From: Paragordius varius
Taxonomy: Eukaryota > Nematomorpha
Assembly (NCBI GenBank): GCA_964247055.1
Contig: OZ176050.1
Location: 8,990,001 to 9,054,000, forward strand
Length of the DNA stretch: 64,000 bases
Direction of reading: 5' to 3'
Of this stretch, positions 48,991-62,834 are shown one piece after another (within the stretch, counting starts at the first letter, position 1; each line of letters starts with the position of its first letter). A model generated the notes under the pieces. It was not told the DNA's origin, did no database searches, and was given only the letters and a program-made list of their open reading frames with translations. Position numbers and translations under genes: made by a program.

Positions 48991-51900
48991 TATAGATGAA
49001 GGTTTTCCCTATTTGGTTAATTCTTACAAAACAATGTTATACCTATTGAATATCATTTATTTTTAAATTCATTGGATGCGGTATATTTAGAATTAAGATA
49101 TAGGTTCTTAAGTATACGGTAAATTTCAACCCAGGACCCAAAAAGAAATATGACATGATCTAAAATCAATATAGGATTTATGTTCTCATGAAATATTAAT
49201 GTTTTGGAGACTATGATCAAGTAATTATAGAACTATTAGTCTAACACGGCAATCAACCTTTCATATATAGAATGTAACTATACTAAATGACATAACAATT
49301 CTAACAGAGGATACTATCAAACTCTTATTATGTTGTATGGTTTAATTTATATTACAATATATATTTCAATATATGCCGATATATTTTTAATAAATTGAAT
49401 ATTCATTTATTATATGCATTTAAAGCACTGTGTGCAAAAATATTTTAACAAAATATTTTTTTCCCTGAGATATAGCTTATGACCAGCAATTTCATTTGCC
49501 GTAAAAAATTTTACTTGTTTACGAGTTTTTGAAATATTGAGAGAAAATTGAAATCGGACAAAAAGGGAATAAGGATCATCAAGGATTATATAATGGTAAA
49601 AATTAAGATATGGTTTATTATCGTTTTAGGAGATATTTTTATTTTATAAATAGCCTAAAATTATATAGTTAGGGCTTGTGTAATATCTCAGTTCAGATGG
49701 GATTTTTCTTTTAATAGACGAAAAATTTCCATGAACTATTAAAATATTTATTTACCTGCTAAACTCACTATTAAAATTTTAACATTCATATCTTATTCAA
49801 TAAAAAACTTATATATCAGAATAAAGGTAAAAAATATTGTTTTTCATTTTTTTATTTTTTTATCACCTGGTTTATGAATGTATAAAAATTTTACTGTTTT
49901 ATTTTGGAATCTTGCATGAACGGGAATTATAAAGTATATAAATTAAAACATATATAAGGTTTACAAGTTATGGAATAAACATCAAAAATTTGTCCAAATG
50001 CTTCCACTACTTTTAAATACTATTTTGCATAATTAGTATACTTTATGATTCTCACTTATGTCAGATCATAATATTTATTTTATACATTCATGAAACAGAT
50101 GACAAAAAATGAAAAAAAACAATTTGCTATTATTTTGATGTGAGCTTTTTTTACTGAATAAAACATGAAAGTTTACATTTAAATAGTGAATTTCACTAGT
50201 TTATATTTTCATAAAATTATTTTAATATAGTTTCATAGAAAAATAAATCTTTAAAATATTCAATACCATCTTGAGATTTTATACAAACCCTTACATATGA
50301 TTTTAGGCTATTTATATATTAAAGATATATCCTAAAACCATACTATCTCAAGTTTTGTAATTTTTTGAATTATTCTTAATTATACTCAATCTCGACTTTT
50401 TGCCCGATTTCGATTTTCTCTAAATATTTCAAAAATTAGGTCGCATATTAAAATTTTTGCGGCAAATAAATTCCCAGGTCACATGCTATCTCATGAAAAA
50501 ATTTTTATTAAAAAAATTAACCCTCTTTTTTTGCACACAAATTAGGCTGAAATTCCTGCCTGTGAAATCTCACTGTATCGACATATTTTTCATATATTTT
50601 AATCTATGTACACGGGGAATAATTGTTTATTTAAATTAAATATAAAATAAACTTAAATATCCCATTATTGCCCTTAATTATTTTTGCTTTGGTCTTTCCA
50701 TAGCATTAGTTATTGAAAAATAAAAAAATGGGTTAATACAAAAATTGTTAACTTGTATTATCTAAACAAATTATCGAAGCGACCCGGCAATTTTTGATTG
50801 TTTTAACTTTCGCGACCCATTTAAACTAAAATTTTATAAATTTAAAGTTTACCTTTTTAAAAAATACATGATATTTTTGGATTGAAGCTTTTTAAACCGA
50901 AATAAATGTATTTAGCTTGACGCACGTTTGTGATTATTTGATCACAAAAGTGGTAAAACTTTCTTACACTTTGATCTATGAATTCTAATTTGAATATCTT
51001 GTTAAGTATTTAAACTATTTAGCCGAATTTAAAAATATATGGGTCTGTATTCCGACTTTCTACTGCTTTTTAAAAATTAACAAATACATCAAATTTTAAT
51101 ATATAATCCTCTGTTAAAATAAGCCAAAATCAAAAATAAGATTTATTTTGTGGTAAAATACTAAGATTAGGCTATTTTTAATTGGTTAGTATTTTATTAT
51201 CTTCTCGAATTATACATATAATCGGCTTTTGGACCGGTCAAGCTGCTTATGAAGAGGACCGCGTGCCAAAACTATAAATCTAAGGCTCCACCCCAAAATT
51301 TAGACTTATAGCCTTATCATTCAGGGCTTCCGCAAAAGATGCGTCATAATAGTAATAAACGCAAAATGAATATATGAAACTTTGGTAAAAATTTTATCAA
51401 TTTTTAAATGTTCAAATTGTTTTATTAAAGTTTAAATTAGGTTAACTTACTTATTGGTTACTTTTAATTATCAATGATCTTATTAGACATACTTACACCA
51501 AAAATGTGGTTACAAAACTTGCAAAGTATGTTTATATTTTGTACTGCGTCAAGGAAAAAATATGGTCACATATGAATTTTTCATACCTCCCGATTTGGGC
51601 TATGCAAATTAACCTTTTATATTTTAAAAAACAGTTAAAAAATTGGTTATTGCTGTATTTTTGATGGCACCTAAACGCATGTAAGATGTTTGAAAAAACC
51701 AAAATATTTAGAAGCAAAAAGATTATTGGCCATATCATTTTAAAAATATAGAATATATAAGGGAGAGGGTAACGACGAGGGTTTGTAATGTAAATGATGT
51801 TAATATCGTCGTAAAATAACGTAAAAATAAACTATAATTTATTAATTCTCAAATTTTCGCCATAGGCAACATCAGGAGATTAGTTACGAAAAATATTTGT

Positions 51901-52054
51901 ACTCTAAAATATGGTTAAATAAAAAATTGCTATCAAATATATGCGAAAAATATTTTTTATTCAAAGTTATATATTGACAAAAAATATAATCTAGTAAACC
52001 ATGAAATAATAATAAACACGATTGCACAATAAGTTATTCGGTTTCATATTTCCG
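48991..52054. other. Gene-poor stretch upstream of RPL8
   Basis: Apart from short AT-rich frames I see no gene or element. A GC-richer patch near 51229-51280 may be a decayed repeat end. The RPL8 promoter must lie at the right edge. Confidence 0.45.
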
Positions 52055-53271
52055 ATGGGAAGAGTCATACGAGCTCAAAGGAAAGGAAGAGGCAGTGTTT
52101 TTAAAGCGCATACCAAACACCGAAAGGGTGTTCCACAATTAAGAGCTATTGATTTTGCTGAAAGGCACGGTTATATTAAAGGCGTTGTTAAGGTATTTTT
52201 TTTTATATTTTTAGGATATAATTCATGATCCAGGTCGCGGAGCTCCCCTGGCCGTTGTTGTGTTTAGAGATCCATATCGATATAAATTAAGGAAAGAGCT
52301 ATTTATTGCTGCAGAAGGCATGTATACTGGTCAATTTGTATATTGTGGCAACAAAGGTAAGCAAGTTTATATGGCAATATGAAAATGGGTGTATCATTTA
52401 TTGATGTTCCAAAATATTAATTGCCTAAAATAATTATTTTTTCCACACCATCAATTTTATAACTAAATGGCACTATAAAAAATATACAATATTTATTAGC
52501 TAAACTTCAAATCGGTAATATACTCCCTCTGAGGCAAATGCCAGAAGGTACAGTTGTTTGCAATTTAGAGGAAAAAAGTGGCGATCGTGGAAAATTGGCA
52601 CGCACTTCTGGAAATTATGCGACAGTTATTGCACATAATCCTGAAACCAAAAAAACGCGAATAAAACTCCCTTCAGGCACAAAAAAACTGGTACCATCGA
52701 GTAATCGCGCTATGATTGGAATTGTTGCTGGGGGCGGCAGAATTGACAAACCGATTCTCAAAGCCAGTCGAGCCTATTACAAATATAAGGCTAAGCGAAA
52801 CAAATGGCCTAAAGTCCGGGGTGTTGCTATGAACGTAATTTTTTGTTTTAACAACACTGATTATATATGCTTTTTATATATATATTTAAAATCCATGGTA
52901 AATATAACTTAAAATAATTTACTGAAAGTTTTATGCCAAAAACCTGCAAAACTTAATCGAAACACTTTGTCTCTAATAATTATACATTTCTACATCCAAC
53001 TATTCGAATAATTTTTAGCTACAATGTTTATCATGGATCTTTAATAATTATTACTTACAAAGCCGATTGGTTTTGGAATCCTTACTTATGTATTTGTCCG
53101 AATATATTTTAGCCCGTGGATCATCCACACGGAGGTGGTAATCATCAACATATTGGTAAAGCTTCAACTGTACGTCGTGATGCCCCACCTGGTCGCAAGG
53201 TTGGGTTGATTGCAGCCCGAAGGACTGGACGTATTCGTGGTACTAAAGTCATTACCAAGAAAGATGAATAG
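52055..53271 (+). CDS. RPL8: 60S ribosomal protein L8 (uL2)
   Basis: RPL8 (uL2) lies beside the peptidyl-transferase centre of the large subunit. Four exons (52055-52192, 52215-52356, 52500-52834, 53113-53271) give 257 residues, the same length as human. The start [14 protein letters not shown] is canonical; an upstream in-frame ATG at 52022 would add 11 residues and is unlikely. The conserved [13 protein letters not shown] loop, which contains the histidine known to be hydroxylated in RPL8, is intact. The protein ends [15 protein letters not shown]. Intron 1 is 22 nt. A poly(A) signal AATAAA is at 53296-53301. Confidence 0.98.
52193..52214 (+). other. 22-nt intron, RPL8 intron 1
   Basis: The intron begins gtattt, is nearly all T/A, and ends ttttag. 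It joins GYIKGVVK to DIIHDPGRG, a stretch with little variation in RPL8. Confidence 0.95.
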
Positions 53272-53295
53272 AATGATACATATATTATTAATTCA

Positions 53296-53301
53296 AATAA
53301 A
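53296..53301 (+). terminator. RPL8 polyadenylation signal
   Basis: A canonical AATAAA lies 25 bp after the stop codon and is followed by a T/G-rich tract (ttattgtgtttg). Confidence 0.6.
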
Positions 53302-56300
53302 TTTACATATTTATTGTGTTTGTATTTATAATTTTCTTACAGTCATTTTTAGATTGAAAAATAAGCTAAAAAATTTGACATTTTAGGGTATCTTAGGGAA
53401 TCATAAATATTTTGCTAGCAAAGGGTTTCAAGCACAATAGAGCAGATATATTTTGTCGAATCATACGGAAATTATTTACCATGTATTTAAAATCGATTCA
53501 ATAATAGTAATACAATATGCCAAAGTTTTTTTTAGCCCCTACCTTTTTTATCCACCAGTATCATTTAACACTTGTTTGTATTAAAAGAATATGGTTTAAA
53601 AGAATCATATAGTAAGAGATAAATGTATCAACTTTTTATGTTTTTGGGCTCACGAGAAAATTAAAAAAGTTATATCCAATTTTTTGTATATTAATCACAA
53701 ATTTGGGTTATACACAGTAGTTTAGTGCTTCAACATATCTTCATGTATTTTTAAAAGCCTCAATTATTTTATCTATAAGTCTCCCACTTTTAAATTACCA
53801 TTTAGTTTTTTAACCAATTTCTAATGCACTCTTTAATTGTTTAATTTGATAATTTTCAAATAAACTATTACTTTCAAAATTATTAAAAACTTGGATAAAA
53901 CCTATTTTTAGGATTTTCGCTTGTGGACAAAACAAATACCTGAATTATTCTAAAACAATTTATCTGCTATTGATGTCGCTTAAAAATAATATCAAAATAA
54001 GATTTGTTGAAAATTATTTAAATCGAATGTGTATTTATTCAAAAATTTATGAATTTTTAGAATCAAATTTTAAATTAAAAAATAAGGTGGTTGAATTTTA
54101 GCCATTATACATAAAATTAGTAATCAAATGGGGCTGTTTTCTCCTCTTTATAAATGTCCTTCTCTCACTTTTTATTATTTGATGTAATAAACGTGATACG
54201 TTAGCTAAAAGAAATATCTACTGGAATACCAAAATATTTTTTAATTTATAATAATTAATATTTTTTGATTGAGTAAAATTGTAGTTTGGGGTAGTTTCCT
54301 TTCCAATATAATGATGAAAAGCATTTGGAAATTTTTTCAGAAATTTTAATTTTAAAAATATATCCAAAATGCTGCTTCTAGTTTTTTATAATGATTTTAA
54401 GCTACTGCCCAACCGATAATAAATAATCATGTTCTAACTTAAGTAATAACAAGAGAACTTAAACTTCATATGTGTTTTCAAATTAATATTTTATTTTATC
54501 TTTTAATCCTATTTTATTGCGGTTGCGAAAAATAAACATTTGTAAAAAACTAGGCCACTGATTTAAAGTATTGATTTTATTTGGTTTTTAACAAAAATTT
54601 AAATTTGTTTCCAAAAAAATGGTAGAATATATTTATAAGCGAAGTATGCGTTTTTATTACAAATATTTATTTTGATATTATGAAGCCTCAATATTTATTT
54701 TGACTTTCTTTGGAAAACTTTTGTCCGTACAAAAAATCGTTGAGTTACGCCCAAGCCACATGTCTGTCATCCTGATTTAATATATATTATAAAATGCCTA
54801 TCCCGATGATACTTGGCTTTTTTGCATTATAACAATGGACAATTTTCAAAGTGACTTTAGCTCATATAAAAAATAATATAATTTTATTAACATTATATTG
54901 ATTATTTAATTGTTATTATATAATTATCAAACATCAAAAAAGTATTGTGATTGAAGGTTAGGACCAACTTATTAACAAAGAATTGATTGAATCAATAATT
55001 GACCAAAATAATTTCAGATTCAGTAACACTATTTTTTATCTTTTACAATTTTTGAAATGATCTTGGGTATAGCCCATCATAGGTGGCAACGTGCATAGCA
55101 TTGAATTTTCCAGAATGTATTGAAACATTTTTTAAAAATGCAATTGATGTTTACTTAGATTAAAACAAAATAAAGCTTTATTTTTCCTTGGTCTGGCTCT
55201 TGTGGAAAAAGAATCAAAAGCACATTTGTTATAGTTATATCCTTATTTTAACCATACATTTAAACAATCTTATTTATGAAAAATCATTTTATTTGCGCCG
55301 ATCACTATGGAGCTTATGAAACTAATAATACAATTTAAAGAAAGATTGCCAATAAACCTTGTTTAACTCTCCAATAAAATAAATAAATCTTTGAGATGCA
55401 ATAAAAATTATTATAATATATTTGATTTTTATATGTACTTTTGATTATAATTAGGCGCTCGCTAGTCTCAGCGTTAACTATTGCTAAGAATGCGTAAATA
55501 AAAAATAAATGAATAATTTTTTGTAAAAACAATAAAAATTGGATAAATATCAAAAATTTTTGAATCTAAAGATACAGCTTAATCAATTTTTCCGGAAAAG
55601 GTGTAATTTTTGTGCCATAGTCGTTAACATTGTGTTGATTACATAATCCACCTAATCGGATCTGTGTGATTCATCCTTATAAAGCAATAATATTCAGATA
55701 ATAAGTTCATTATGATTCTCATGGTGCTTTCGATTTTATGGTTTAATTAGATTATTTCTACTTTAGTGGTAGTCGCTTCATGATTAAGACATTGTGGTAT
55801 TTTTTTGGTAATAATGATATGTTTATTCAAAATATCTGTAAAAATGAAATTATACCAAACCGTCAAAATTAAAAGACAACATTTTTAAAAAGTACACCAT
55901 ATATTTTTTAACTTTTATGTAAAAATATCAATCATGGTACGAAATAAATAGAGATGTAAATTATGAATACACTCAATTATATAAATAAGAATCGTTAATA
56001 TAAAGCTTATAGAAGAAACAAATACTAAAAAAATGTGGTTGTCTCGTTAAAAAAACATTTATAATCTCAATTTTTACTGTATATTACAAATTATGTTTAA
56101 AAGGATAATAATATTAGAAAATTTAATGGTTTTAAGCTCGGGTTTTCTTACTTACGAAAGCGCCAAGATTGCATGATAATTTTTGAATAAGCAGATTCTG
56201 ACTAGGTTATTTTTCAAAAATGCATATCAAATTTTATATAAGCAAAATTTTATTGATTTCTTTGTAGTTTTGAAACGCAAAAACATACTACTTCATATTG

Positions 56301-56713
56301 CATCCATACATTAAAGTCCTTTGGTCTTTTGTCGCATTTTATACTCTTTGAGCAAGAATAACTAGAGTAAATTCCTTACGACATAGTAACCCCATATGAA
56401 CAAAAAATATGTAATTATGATTCTTTCAAATAAACTTAAATAATTAGCGTTAAAGTAGTAATTTCGATATCACCTAACTGTGAATGTATAGATTTTTTAA
56501 ACTAAGTATGTATCCTGGTTTCGTATTTGGTTGTTTAAAAAAACTGTTATCTTTAATTGTGGGAAAAAATAATAAGAATTTAAAGTTTATTAGTTACAAC
56601 ATATAATTTTTAGTATATATATATATAGAATTTAAAATACTGTAACAATCATTTTATCATTGATTGTCTACTAACATTGTATATATTATTACTTGCTCCC
56701 AAAAATATTTAAA
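53302..56713. other. Gene-poor stretch
   Basis: This is 3.4 kb of AT-rich sequence in which I can support no gene, RNA or mobile element. Confidence 0.45.
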
Positions 56714-57846
56714 ATGAAACGCAAATCTCTTGATGTATCAAAAACTAATTCAAAGAAACAAAAAATATCTCAAAACATGGCATCCGAAATAAAAAGTAAA
56801 TTCACTAAATGGAAAGGCAAACAGTCAACATCTAGCAAGAAATCTGATAGCAAACCCATAATGGGATCACAAAATAAAAATGGTAAGGGAAAAAGTTTGT
56901 ATAAACGGAGTCCTGTAACAAAACCTATGAAATCGGTAAAAAATAAAATCGGGACAGCAGCAAAAACCCCAAGGAAGAACATTAGAAATAACAACAGTTG
57001 TACTACCAAACATAAGAGCCCTCAATCGAGTAAGAACAAAAGTCCCAAAGTGAATCGCAAATATGGAATGCCTAAAGTAAATAAAAAAGAGATGAATTTT
57101 TCCAAAAAACGTGTAATCAAAGATAATAAAAACGTGGAACACAATAAGAGATTAAAAATGGCGGATAACATACCTCTTGAAATCAAGACATCAAATTTAA
57201 ACTTAAGTATCCTATGTCACAATAATTCGATTTCAGAGTTAAAGATTGAGAAAAAAATTGACAACACTATAAGTGAACATATTAGCATCACTAATAAGGA
57301 CACTAAAGAGACTGCTATACGAATTGTGCGGGCAAATATATCAGCTAAACAAGAAATGCTGGAAAATGTTGTTGAAACCCCAAGAAGTGAAACCAATTGT
57401 ATTCACAGTAGAAGTGAGGTCAGACAATCTATTGCCAATCGATTACCTGCTTATTATACCCATAGAGTTATTAGCGGGAAACGGGCGTCCTATCGTTCGT
57501 GTGTATGGCGAACTCGGTCGGCAGATGCCCGCAAATCATCGCCAATGCCGAGAATGAAAACACTAAATATAATGTGTTCAAAGTAAGGCCTACCTTTTTT
57601 ACATGCATACTTAATATAATTAGCCATAATATTATCTACTCTTACATCATTATTTTTAGATGTAAATGTTCGTACTTTGGAAATAGTGATTCAAATGATG
57701 ATCTCCCGTACATTAGAAGGAGAAGAGGTAGAATTTTTACAGAGCCAGTACCTATCTGTCCGTTGCCCGGCCAGGAAAACAGTCATAATCTGCCAGACAT
57801 CATGGGGTCCGGTTGCTTAGCCCCTATATTTTCATCCCATTTTTAA
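56714..57846 (+). CDS. Lysine-rich, probably nuclear protein of unknown family
   Basis: I do not recognise this gene. Two exons (56714-57582 and 57660-57846) join in phase across a 77-nt intron (donor gtaagg, acceptor tttttag) and give 351 residues. The first 150 residues are very rich in Lys/Ser/Asn with repeated basic clusters (for example MKRKSLDVSKTNSKKQK, AAKTPRKN), suggesting nuclear or nucleic-acid-associated localisation. The region at the junction is distinctive: HRVISGKRASYRSCVWRTRS, then a Cys trio CSKCKCSYFG and RRRRGRIFTEPVPICPLPG. The last exon is less biased and looks conserved, so the C-terminal ~80 residues are the best search query. The ATG at 56714 is the first in frame after a stop-free upstream stretch to 56693. 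Confidence 0.6.
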
Positions 57847-59269
57847 CGTATACTTTAGCTATTATTGGTTAATCCAAGCAAAACTCTTAATTTTAGATAA
57901 TTTGAGTAGTTGCATACAATTCAAATAAAAGAAAATTATATTTTGGAATATGCCGTTCTATTATTATTCAATATATGAATCAATATAGATCCAATCCAAC
58001 AACAATCGAAATTATATCATTTTCAACAGATTCTAATTTTTATGGATAGCAATGCTGGTTTTAATGTAATATATAATTTGCCCTATTCCTCCCTTAATTT
58101 ATAATTCCCCTAAGAAGAACAAAACTTCTAAAACAATGAATCTGCCAATTCATTGTCTCTCCTAATCCTTAATATTGCAAATATATTTATACAGATACAA
58201 TATTTATATATATGCTTCATAAAAGATAACAGAACATATGGATTATAAATGTATATGACAACAGATAAAAGCTTAAACGCCACATGTTTCACCGCCTACA
58301 TTTAACCATTCATATGGCCAAAATGATCAGAAAATATCGGAAACAATCAGCAGAATTAATAAAATTAGAATACCGAGTAAGCAGAGTTTGGTTCAAAGAA
58401 GGGAAAAACCGTCAATTTCCTAATTACATGTTTAAAATTAAAAAGGCAGTTGATAACAATAATCTTTTTATAACTGATACGAGAGTCAAGTAGTATCAGT
58501 GACAAAAATTGAAGTTTATTTCTTCAAATATCTTGAAATTACAACTACACTCCGATTTCAACTTTGGATCATTAATACATTTGACAACATAATAGATGCT
58601 TTAAATCGCCACATCTTTCACAGCTTCTTATCATTGCACAATTCGTCAAAAAAATTTATAAAAAAGATTTGGCTACTGGGTTAAATTCTATATAATAATC
58701 AGTAAAAGTTACGTAACTGATTGCACCAACGAAACATAAAACCGCCAATTCCCAAAATAAATGTTATATAAAATCAATAAGCTTCTTTTAATTAACCTAT
58801 AAGTTTAACCACAATAAGGACGGGTGAAACCGAGTCAATCTAACCTGATAGTTTCAGTCTAGACATATCTTGCAATCAAAGAGTCATATTAGACACAGAA
58901 TTTCTATCACTTATAAATAACAGTATTAAAATAAACATATATCAATGTCTCTGCACTAAACCAAATTTTAAATGGCTTATGAAATAATTTATATGGGTAT
59001 GGGATATACATTTACATAATAAGATTAGACACGTCCTGCTGTGTATGGCAATCCTTACAAAATACCTCCCGATTTATTTTAAAAATACAGGAAACCTATG
59101 TAAAAACCAAAAATAAATGTTAAAAACAATTAAATATATTGGAATTATATGGTAAATATGCGTTTTGTTGTGAAAATTTTTTAACTATTCTATAGTTTGT
59201 AATTTGAATTAATCTCACGGTTGAGGTATATTAATGTTTTATGTATGGTTTCAACTTCACATAGATTTC

Positions 59270-59319
<50 letters not shown>

Positions 59320-59329
59320 TATTGTTGTG
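57847..59329. other. Gene-poor stretch ending in a (TA)n microsatellite
   Basis: No supportable gene is seen; short open frames at 58284-58684 lack recognisable content. A TA microsatellite of about 40 bp is at 59276-59319, next to the LINE end. Confidence 0.45.
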
Positions 59330-61480
59330 GAGCTTGTAGTCGATTATCGACCATTAGCGATTTTATAGGAAAACTTCCTCTACTCGGTTCTGTCGTGGGC
59401 TTTTTGAGATGGTTTTTTCAAGACATTTTGAAAAGTGATAAAATTTTACTTATCCAACAAATACGTCCTCTTCTCTTGCCATTTATTTTTCCTAACATCA
59501 TTCATTTTCCAAAAAATGTCCTCGAATTATGCGTCCAAAATAACCGAATTTTTGATTAATCATTTTACCACGAGCGTTGTTTGTGCGTTGATTTCGCTTA
59601 CAATATCTATGTTCTTCACTTTGTCCTTCCATGTTATACCTAGTTTTTTCATCCAAAACATTTTAAAAGCGTTTATTTTTTTCTCGTCATGATTTATTAG
59701 GGTGCAGCTTTCACAGCCGTATAAAATGATAGGAAATATATGCTTTTTTAGTCGGATTTTTTAGATGTATATGATGAGATTTCCATATTTTTGAGAGGAC
59801 AAATCGCATTTGGCGACAGCTATACGTCGTTTTATGTTATGTGAACTGGAGGATTTGTTGATAATGCTTCTAAGATATATGTATTCGTTAACCACTTGAA
59901 TTGTTTCATTATTAATCCGAAGCAAGTCTAAGGAATAAGGGGAGTCGATGTGTAATTTTTTAATTTTGTTGAGATTTAGTGTTATATTGTATTTTTTGCA
60001 CACATTTATAAAAGTTCGAAGACTGTTTTAAAGGTTTTTTTGTGAATTGGCTAAGATTACTGTGTCGTCGGCTTGTGGAGAGTGGCCAGAGTATAAACCC
60101 CCACTTTTATTCCCGGGAGACTTCAATTCCTTGTGATGCATTCCAAATGAATGTTGAACATCATGGGGGGTAAAATGCAGCCTTGACGCAAACCTATGTT
60201 TATTGGGATCTAGGCCATCTGGCCATGCGGAGTGCCAAGTGATAGGAATGAATAGGCGTATATGGATTTGATTAGTTTGATTAAGGGATCGGAAAGTCCT
60301 ATTTGTTTAAGGGTCTTCCAAAGTATGTCGTTTTAAACGGTATCAAAGGCTTTAGAGAAATCCACGAAGCATAAGTATAGCTCATTTTGGAATTCAAAAT
60401 TTTTTTCCCTATCAATCTAATGTTTAAGATCATATCTCGGCATCCTTTTTTCCTCTAAGGCCTGCCTAAGTCAATGAGATTTCCGGATTGGCATATTGTA
60501 AACGATTTTGTATTATTTTTAAAAATTTGAGGTTTGGTTAATTAATGCTATTGTGCGGTAGTTTTCACATACTTTGGGATCGCCCTTTTTGAATATCGGA
60601 ACCATTAGAATTTTGTTCCAGTCCGCCTATTTCTTAAGATTTTTTGGAATAAAGAGTGTATTTATTTTATGGGAATGTCCTTGGTAGCTCTGTAGGAGTG
60701 TCGTTAAATACCGCTGTTTTGCCGGTTGATGAGTGTGTCAGGGCCCATTCGATTTCTTTCATTAGTATTGGTGGGTCGTTAATTTGTTAAAGTTTCATAG
60801 CGATTTTATTTGATTGTTTTGCGAACAAGTTTTGCAATTCTTGCCAAAGTTTAATTACTTCTTTCTTATCCGTAAGTTTTTCGTTTGATGAGACATGGGA
60901 CCTTTACAATTTGCTTTTGCCCGGGAAAATGTCTTTAATGTAGGAGAAAAAGTTGTAATTAACTTTGGCAGCTTTCTCTAGATTAGCGCAGATTGTATCA
61001 TGAGACTCTTTGTCGGATTTAATTCTTTTTTGCAGTTTATTATTAATATTTTTGTACTCAAGGGGAGTGCCCTTGAATTTTGCTTTTCTTCTCTGATCGA
61101 TTAAGTCGATGCTTTGTCGTGATATGGTGAGTTTTTTATTTTTGTTTGGGGCTGGTGGTAAGTGTCCTTGGCTGTTTCAGTAGTAATTTTGTAAATAGTT
61201 GACCAAATGTCATCAGTGTTTAATGTTTTATGGTTTAAGGATTCGATTGTTAGGGGTTGGAGTTCGACAGTCAGGTTTGTAGTTTAATTTGGTTTCGAAG
61301 AAGTTTTTTTGTGGAAGTTGTAATTATTTTGGCAATTAAAAGGTTATGATCTGAATTAGAGTCTGCGCTCGCATAGCATCAAATGTTCTGGAATGAGCTT
61401 TTGTAACTTTCCATGCCCAATATATAATCTATTTGGTATGGCCCTTTAGAGACATTATTAAAAACTAAAATATTAAATGG
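59330..61480 (-). mobile_element. Degraded LINE (endonuclease plus reverse transcriptase), minus strand
   Basis: Minus-strand translation shows, in order, an endonuclease end (PYQIDYILG, then NSDHNLLIAKI), an RT block (DFSKAFDTV), the catalytic ADDTVILANSQKN, LNLNKIKKLHID and NEYIYLRSIINKSSSSHNIK, and a C-terminal tail. This is the APE-endonuclease/RT order of RTE/CR1-like LINEs. Many stops and frameshifts divide it, so it is dead. The longest surviving frame is 59761-60003. It differs from the fragment at 30370-31330 and appears older. Confidence 0.8.
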
Positions 61481-62257
61481 TAATTATACTGAGGTTCGGT
61501 AATGCGCGACCCGCGATATCTAGATATCATAAAAATAAAGAAGTGTAGTAATGTGGCTTGTCACAATCAGAATAATAAAAAACTTAATTTTTTGCCCAAA
61601 TTTTCCCATTATTAGTATGAAAGGGTTGCTTAAAAAATGTAATATTCTTTCTTCGGGCTAGTTTGCTGTGAATTTATATGACAGCACAACACGTGAATGG
61701 ATCCTTGAAAATTGTCTTAAAATTCTTAGGGCCATTCACCAGCTGAATGAGCCTTCCTCATCCTGTTGAGATAGAGGAATTTTTAATCCTGTTTTTTTCA
61801 GGATTAAGGTTATTACAAAAGCCGATATCTCGAGAACTAGAAAGAATTTTTGGAATCTGCAAACTGTATTAGCCTAAATAAAGTATATTTAATATATATA
61901 TGGTAGGTTTTGGAAATTTTGGACATGGATTAAAAAATATTTTTCTGGCAAATGCTTACGAAAGGTTATAATGTTTTAGTGCTATATTTTTATATATTTA
62001 GGCAAGAAATAGTAGTAAGATAAAGAAGTTATCTTACAATAATTATATTAGATTTACCTGCTCTGAAAGGGCCGTGATTTTATAAGCCAGTCTTTCAACT
62101 GAATATTTATAATATCCTTAAATACAATAACTGAAGATATATTTTATCAAAAATCTGCAATATGACATCATATAAATTTTTTCCATCATCATGTAAAACC
62201 ATTATAAATGGTAATATGAGGAGTACTATCAAGTATTGTTATTAATTTATATTTTTA

Positions 62258-62424
62258 CTCTGCTGAAACTTTTGGGACTACTGCTCTGCCACATGTTAAT
62301 CCTCTGGGTGGGAATAATCGGTAATATATCCTTATCAATTTCTATGTAATAATTTTTACGTTTCGTTTAATATTTTTAGCTCTGTTGAAACTTTTGGGAC
62401 TACTGCTCTGCCACATATTCCATA
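62258..62424 (+). repeat. Duplicated 45-bp, exon-like segment
   Basis: Two near-identical copies (62258-62302 and 62380-62424) share gaaacttttgggactactgc and lie 122 bp apart. The second is preceded by an acceptor-like tatttttag, and the first is followed by a donor-like cggtaata. They could be duplicated exons (reading ETFGTTALPH) or a simple local duplication. Confidence 0.5.
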
Positions 62425-62740
62425 TACAATTACCGGTAGAGAGCGCGGGTATTATATTGTTTATTTTCAGATATAATATTTATATATGTGTGTGATTTTG
62501 TTTTATATCAAAATAGCAAGGACAGGGCAATTATAATGTCGTGCGCCCCATAATAAGCTTTTTTAGGATCACGGATTTAATGATTTTTATTTTTCGTTGC
62601 AAAAAGTCTGTACCATATATTTCCGATTTTTATATAAATATGGGACATTATTATATGTAATAGTTGACAAACAATATAATTAGTTTTAAAATATATATAT
62701 GACAAAATTTTTTGGTGTTCCAAATTGGTCCTTAAATCTC

Positions 62741-62790
62741 AAGGCCAGAGATGTCCGACTTAAATGCTTGCAAGGGCCGCATGTTGGTTG
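62741..62790. mobile_element. Solitary hAT-like terminus
   Basis: The sequence cagagatgtccgac... gcaagggccgcatg resembles the hAT ends at 11011-11243 and 33647-33953. No partner terminus is found, and the Harbinger-like frame begins just after it. Confidence 0.4.
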
Positions 62791-62834
62791 CTGCTTAAGA
62801 AATGTGAAATACATGTTTTATTTTATGCATAAAA

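Noticed and set aside
50457-51738. Short open frames between the repeat arm and RPL8
   Set aside because: They are short and low-complexity, with no family resemblance or consistent splice context.
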